Below, piece after piece: positions 59,996-64,000 of a stretch of DNA of 64,000 nucleotides. The notes below the pieces were generated by a model. It was not told the origin of the DNA, did no database searches, and was given only the letters and a program-made list of their open reading frames with translations. Each line of letters starts with the position of its first letter. Within the stretch, counting starts at the first letter, position 1. A program made the translations under genes and the position numbers. The DNA is from Neomesorhizobium albiziae (lineage in GTDB: Bacteria > Pseudomonadota > Alphaproteobacteria > Rhizobiales > Rhizobiaceae): positions 1 through 64,000 of the forward strand of contig NZ_FOSL01000021.1 in assembly GCF_900114255.1 (NCBI RefSeq), in the 5' to 3' direction.

Positions 59996-61081
59996 GCTTT
60001 CCTTGTGCACGGCGATGCCGTCGCTGTCGAAGAGCTGGCATTTCGCCGGGTCTATCCCCACCGTGAAGCTGACGCCCTGGTTGATTTCGGGATCGCCCTC
60101 GAACAGCGCCACGAAGTTCTTGCCGTCGGCCAGTGTGCAATAAGCGAGCGTATGGATGCCAAGCCGCTCGACGATGCCTGGCGTCACCTCGAAACTGAAC
60201 TTATCCTCGCCCAAAGCCAGATGCTCGGGACGCATGCCCACCGTCACCGTCTTGCCGACCAGATCGGGATGGCCGCCGCGCGGCAGTTTGATGGTGCCGA
60301 CCTTGCCAAGATCGACGACGACATTGCCGCGGTCCGACGCCGTCACCGTTCCCGACAGGAAATTCATCTTCGGGCTGCCGATGAAGCCGGCTACGAAAAT
60401 GTTGTCCGGCTTGTGGTAGAGTTCCAGTGGACTGCCGATCTGCTCGATCGTGCCGGCATTGAGCACGACGATCTTGTCGGCCATGGTCATCGCCTCGACC
60501 TGGTCGTGGGTGACGTAGACCATCGTGGAGCCGAGCTTCTGGTGCAGGCTCATAAGTTCGACGCGCATTTCGGTGCGCAGCGCCGCATCGAGATTGGAGA
60601 GCGGCTCGTCGAACAGGAAAATCTTCGGCTGGCGCACGATGGCGCGGCCGATGGCGACACGCTGGCGCTGGCCGCCGGACAACGTGCCGGGCCGCTGCTG
60701 AAGCCGGCTTTCGAGCTGCAGAACCTTGGCCGCCGCACCGACGCGTTCCTTGATCTTGTCCTCCGAAAGGCCCTCGACCCTCAAGGGAAAGGCGATGTTC
60801 TCGAACACCGACATATGCGGGTAGAGCGCATAGGACTGAAAGACCATCGCAATGCCGCGCTTCACCGGCGGCAGGTCTTTTACCTGCTTGCCGCCGATGA
60901 CGATCTCGCCGCCACTGACGTCTTCGAGGCCGGCGATCATTCTGAGCAGCGTCGATTTCCCGCAGCCCGAGGGACCGACGAACACAACGAACTCGCCTTC
61001 GGAGACGTCGAGGTTGACGCCCTTGATGATCTCGAGGTCGCCGAACGACTTGCGCAAGTCGGAGAGAACGAGCTGGCTCAT
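59972..61081 (-). CDS. Sugar ABC ATPase, UgpC/MalK-like
   Basis: 369 residues from ATG at 61081, with GAGGAAG upstream. Walker A GPSGCGKST (about 37-45), LSGGQRQRVAIGRAIV, Walker B IFLFDEPLSNLD and the switch His in TMVYVTHDQVEA are intact, and the last 130 residues form the TOBE/OB regulatory domain. Its final eight or so residues and stop lie in repeat copy 3. It lies about 110 bases downstream of the binding-protein gene and is the fourth gene of the importer operon. Confidence 0.9.
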   Translation of the reverse strand: MSQLVLSDLRKSFGDLEIIKGVNLDVSEGEFVVFVGPSGCGKSTLLRMIAGLEDVSGGEIVIGGKQVKDLPPVKRGIAMVFQSYALYPHMSVFENIAFPLRVEGLSEDKIKERVGAAAKVLQLESRLQQRPGTLSGGQRQRVAIGRAIVRQPKIFLFDEPLSNLDAALRTEMRVELMSLHQKLGSTMVYVTHDQVEAMTMADKIVVLNAGTIEQIGSPLELYHKPDNIFVAGFIGSPKMNFLSGTVTASDRGNVVVDLGKVGTIKLPRGGHPDLVGKTVTVGMRPEHLALGEDKFSFEVTPGIVERLGIHTLAYCTLADGKNFVALFEGDPEINQGVSFTVGIDPAKCQLFDSDGIAVHKESQSGMHSS

Positions 61082-61191
61082 GAAAAAAGTCTTCCTCTGT
61101 CGGGCCTGTGGTTGGCAGGCGGGCAGGCTGAAGGCGCATGAAGAGACCACCGCCGTGCGTTTAGCGCGGCGGTGGAGATTTCAGGGTGATC

Positions 61192-62412
61192 TTATTTGTA
61201 CTGCTCGAGGTCGGCAGCCGCCTTCTTCAGGGCGTCGGCCGGTTCTGCCGTGCCGGTCACCACCGACTGCACGAGCTGGATCATGGTGTTCTGCAGACCC
61301 TTGTAGTCGGTGAACAGCGGCTCAGGGCCACCGAAGGAGATGCCGTCGATGTACGGCTTCCACGACGGATCATCGGCCACCATCTTGTCGACCGCCGGGC
61401 CGGGGCGCAGCGGCGTCAGACCTTCCTGCTTCTCGTAAACCGGCTGGTTCTCGGGCGAGGTCAGGAACTTGCCGAACTCGATCGCCTTCTCCTCGACGCC
61501 GCTGCCCTTGAAGACGGCGAGGCTGTCGGTAATCAGCAGCGTGCCGGGGCCTTTGGCGCTCGGACCCAGCGGCAGGTTGGTGACGCCCCACTTGAACTTG
61601 TTGGCTTCCTTAAGGCGGTTGGCGGCGGCGATCGATGCCTGGATCATGCCCAGCTTGCCGTCGAGGAAAATGGAGCGCACCTCGTTTTGCTCATAGGAGG
61701 TCGGGCCTTCTTCGGCAAAGGCCGTAATGTCCCTGAGCGCTGTCAGCGCTTCCAGGTTCTCCTTGCTGTCGAGCGTTATGTTGCCGGCATCGTCGATGAC
61801 CGTGCCGTTGTTCGAATACACCCAGTGCAGGAACTGGTGCATGGTGTTGTCATAGTCCTTGGCGACGACGCCGAAGCCGGCGATACCGGTCTTCTCCTTG
61901 ATCTGCTTCGCGTAGGCGATCTCCTCGGCGAAGGTCAGCGGCGGCTTTTCGGGGTCGAGACCGGCCTGCGCGAACAGGTCCTTGTTCCAGTAGAGCGCCT
62001 TGGTCGAGAAGGCGACCGGGATGCCCCACTGCTGGCCGTCGGTCGTTACTGTCCCGACGACGAATGGGAAATAAGCCTTCTTCTCGTCTTCAGAGAACGG
62101 GATCGGCACGATCAGGTCGTTCTGGGCGAACTGCTTCAATGTACGCGAGCCGACATAGGCGATGCCGTAGGGCGTTCCGGCGGCCGCCAGCGTGGTTGCC
62201 TTGTCCTGGCACTGGTCCCAGCCCACCACTTCGGTCTGGATCTTGAAGCCGGGGTTGTTGCCTTCCCAGGTCTTGATGAACTCGGCATGCGCCGGCTGCA
62301 TCGTGTCGCCACAGAACAGCGCGGTGATCACCTTATCCTGGGCCGAGGCGGCGCCTGGCAGGGCGATGAGCGCGAACGCTACCCCTGCCAGCAGTTTGGT
62401 ATGCATATTCAT
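61192..62412 (-). CDS. Carbohydrate ABC substrate-binding protein
   Basis: 406 residues from ATG at 62412, preceded by AGGAGGAG. Signal peptide about 1-24 (ending ASAQ). Type-1 extracellular solute-binding protein (MalE/UgpB cluster) with ALFCGDTMQPAHAEFIKTWEG, WGIPVAFSTKALYWNKDLFAQAG (in two parts) and GKFLTSPENQPVYEKQEG. With GH20 and glycosylasparaginase downstream, the ligand may be a GlcNAc-containing oligosaccharide or glycoamino acid. Confidence 0.88.
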   Translation of the reverse strand: MNMHTKLLAGVAFALIALPGAASAQDKVITALFCGDTMQPAHAEFIKTWEGNNPGFKIQTEVVGWDQCQDKATTLAAAGTPYGIAYVGSRTLKQFAQNDLIVPIPFSEDEKKAYFPFVVGTVTTDGQQWGIPVAFSTKALYWNKDLFAQAGLDPEKPPLTFAEEIAYAKQIKEKTGIAGFGVVAKDYDNTMHQFLHWVYSNNGTVIDDAGNITLDSKENLEALTALRDITAFAEEGPTSYEQNEVRSIFLDGKLGMIQASIAAANRLKEANKFKWGVTNLPLGPSAKGPGTLLITDSLAVFKGSGVEEKAIEFGKFLTSPENQPVYEKQEGLTPLRPGPAVDKMVADDPSWKPYIDGISFGGPEPLFTDYKGLQNTMIQLVQSVVTGTAEPADALKKAAADLEQYK

Positions 62413-62451
62413 TCCGGTACTCCTCCTATTGTGCCCTCTCGAACGGGCGGT

Positions 62452-63312
62452 TCACTGTTTCACGGCGCCGGCCGTAAGACCGGCGACGAGATAGCGTTGC
62501 AGGAACACGATGATCAGCAGCGCCGGCGTGATGCCGATGAAACACGCCGCCATCAACTCGTTCCAGATCACCTCCTGGCGACCGAAGAAGGCAAACAGGC
62601 CGACGCCGATGGGCATGTATTCGGTCTTGGAGTTGAAGGTGAGCGCGAAGATGAACTGCTGGGCATAGGCGCCGATGAAGGTGGCGATCGCCGCCACCAT
62701 GATGCCCGGCATGGCGATCGGCAGGATGACGCGCCGCAGCGTGTAAAGGCGGCTCGCGCCATCCACCCAGGCAGCCTCGTCGAGTTCGCGCGGGATGCGC
62801 ATCATGTAGGCGCGCAGCAGCCAGATTGCAGTCGGGATGAGGAAGGCGACACCCGGAACGATCATGGCGAAATAGGTGTTGAGTACGCCGAGCGACCGCA
62901 TCAGCCGGTAGAGCGGGATGAGCAGCACCGCGCCGGAGAACATGTTCACCGCCAGGAAGGCGCCGAGCAGCGCGCCGCGCCCGGGAAACTCGAAGCGGGC
63001 GAACGCATAGGCGGCCGGCACCACAAGGCACATCACCACGACGGTGATGACGAAGGCGAGCAGCAGGCTGTTGAAGATGTACCAGCCCATCATCGGCACG
63101 CGATCCCACAGCGTGAAGTAGGCCGTAAACGAGCCGTTCTCCGGCCAAAAGCTGTAGGGCGACGAAAACAGCAGCGCCAGCGGCTTTAGCGAGACCAGGA
63201 ACCCTTCGATGAAGGGCGCAAGCACGAAAAACATGAGAACCGCGATGCCGGCGTAGATGCCGATCGTCTCGTACCAGGTGTAGCGGTCGATCATCGGCTT
63301 GGAGTTTTTCAT
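62452..63312 (-). CDS. Carbohydrate ABC permease, MalG-like
   Basis: 286 residues from ATG at 63312, with GGAGACA upstream. Six predicted helices; the EAA loop ELDEAAWVDGASRLYTLRRVILP lies near residue 190 (two pieces). Its start overlaps the stop of the first permease by four bases. Together they form the channel of the importer. Confidence 0.88.
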   Translation of the reverse strand: MKNSKPMIDRYTWYETIGIYAGIAVLMFFVLAPFIEGFLVSLKPLALLFSSPYSFWPENGSFTAYFTLWDRVPMMGWYIFNSLLLAFVITVVVMCLVVPAAYAFARFEFPGRGALLGAFLAVNMFSGAVLLIPLYRLMRSLGVLNTYFAMIVPGVAFLIPTAIWLLRAYMMRIPRELDEAAWVDGASRLYTLRRVILPIAMPGIMVAAIATFIGAYAQQFIFALTFNSKTEYMPIGVGLFAFFGRQEVIWNELMAACFIGITPALLIIVFLQRYLVAGLTAGAVKQ

Positions 63313-64000
63313 CGAATGTCTCCGCTCGATATTCGGCTGACGGTCCTGAAATAGAAGAAGCAGAACACCGACAGGAACAGGCAGATCAGCACCGCGCGCG
63401 CCGCGCCCTCGCCGTATTTGTAGGAGCCGATCGCCGTCTTGTAGGTGTCGATGATCATCGTCGTCGTCTCGCCGCTCGGCCCGCCACGCGTCAGGATCCA
63501 GATGATGTCGAACGAATTGAAGGTGGCGATCAGCGACAGCATCGACATGGTGATCAGCGCCGGAACGATCATCGGCAGGGTGATGCGGCGGAAGCGGTAG
63601 AAGCGCCCTGCCCCGTCCGTCCACGCGGCTTCGTAAAGATCTTTCGGGATCGATTGGATGGCGGCCAGCATATAGATGGTGACCAGCGGCACCCCGATCC
63701 AAACATCGGTGATGATGGTCGCCCAGAAGGCGCTGCGGCCATAGCCGAGGAAGGCCACTGGCCCGTCGGTGATGCCGAAATTCTGCAGCAGGCCGGAGAT
63801 CATGCCGAACTGGCCGTTATACATCCAGCCCCACATGAAGATGCCGATGGCCATCGGCACGATCCATGGCGGCATCAAAAGGATGCGGAAGAGCGCGCGG
63901 CCGGGTAGCGCGGCGTTGAGCAGCACAGCCGCGCAAACCCCGATGATCATCTTTATGGCGACCGAGAAGAACGTCCAGATGAAGGTCCGCACGATGATCG
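63309..64000 (-). CDS. Carbohydrate ABC permease, MalF-like (N-terminus outside window)
   Basis: About 230 residues are visible; the frame is open to the window edge, so the start and probably the first helix or two lie beyond it. The internal GTG at 63992 is not a real start. The visible part has helices and the EAA loop DLYEAAWTDGAGRFYRFRRITLP near its C-terminal half (two pieces). It overlaps the next permease (ATGA). Confidence 0.88.
   Translation of the reverse strand, partial: IIVRTFIWTFFSVAIKMIIGVCAAVLLNAALPGRALFRILLMPPWIVPMAIGIFMWGWMYNGQFGMISGLLQNFGITDGPVAFLGYGRSAFWATIITDVWIGVPLVTIYMLAAIQSIPKDLYEAAWTDGAGRFYRFRRITLPMIVPALITMSMLSLIATFNSFDIIWILTRGGPSGETTTMIIDTYKTAIGSYKYGEGAARAVLICLFLSVFCFFYFRTVSRISSGDIR

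Noticed and set aside
61186-63189. 667-codon open frame on the + strand opposite the carbohydrate importer
   Set aside because: Antisense to a clear binding protein and permease; composition biased to D, H, R and Q as in shadow frames.
1-64000. CRISPR array or ribosomal RNA genes
   Set aside because: No regularly spaced short repeats with unique spacers and no rRNA segments were seen.

Overview
The window looks like chromosomal DNA of a rhizobial alphaproteobacterium, most likely Mesorhizobium or a close Phyllobacteriaceae/Brucellaceae relative. The reasons are high GC, ctrA, chpT and sciP with an eipA (DUF1134) gene beside chpT, a NolR-like ArsR regulator, a ClpS2-type adaptor, many periplasmic-binding-protein ABC importers, and several dispersed two-hairpin repeats of the kind common in rhizobia. 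The assignment rests on protein resemblance from memory, not on a search.

Layout. 1-7.2 kb: the 3' end of an IS630-type transposase, two class III adenylate cyclases with TolB-like and TPR regions, clpS, and a leftward ArsR-DoxX-DUF1801-hydrolase group. 7.2-8.2 kb: gene-free DNA packed with long palindromes. 8.2-13.5 kb: a dehydrogenase/racemase pair, a HugZ-like protein, a NolR-like regulator, a SpoU-type RNA methyltransferase and a membrane-anchored coiled-coil protein. 13.5-20.3 kb: a cell-cycle/envelope block (eipA, chpT, a single-domain response regulator, ctrA, a FliJ-like gene, sciP) interrupted by an MFS pump and its divergent LysR regulator. 20.5-23.1 kb: mnmA, a Gfo/Idh/MocA oxidoreductase and an elongator tRNA-Met.

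23.3-30.3 kb is the most striking part: a five-gene run with overlapping or closely spaced ends that matches the petrobactin siderophore pathway (AsbA, AsbB, AsbC, AsbD fused to AsbE, AsbF). It covers 3,4-dihydroxybenzoate formation, its activation, its carriage on an acyl carrier domain, and two NIS synthetases that join it to citrate and spermidine. Behind it lies a rhizobial repeat split by a 168-bp MITE-like insertion with a TAA target duplication.

30.6-37.6 kb: a proline-racemase-family enzyme with an unusual Ser/Thr active-site pair, an aromatic aminotransferase plus fused indolepyruvate:ferredoxin oxidoreductase with a divergent Lrp regulator, and a DUF2161 protein with a nuclease-like motif. 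37.8-43.9 kb: an XRE-cupin regulator with a strong operator, a PotFGHI-like polyamine importer and a PuuB-like amine oxidase. 44-45 kb: a 2H phosphoesterase and a small unknown. 45.1-55.1 kb: a leftward sugar operon (SDR, RbsB/A/C/C-like importer, LacI, Gfo/Idh/MocA, PfkB kinase) with LacI-type operators and a divergent ROK regulator. 55.1-64 kb: a GNAT protein, then a leftward set with a sugar ABC importer, a RpiR regulator, a cytoplasmic GH20 hexosaminidase and a glycosylasparaginase-type hydrolase, suggesting use of GlcNAc-containing glycans or GlcNAc-asparagine. The last permease runs off the window.
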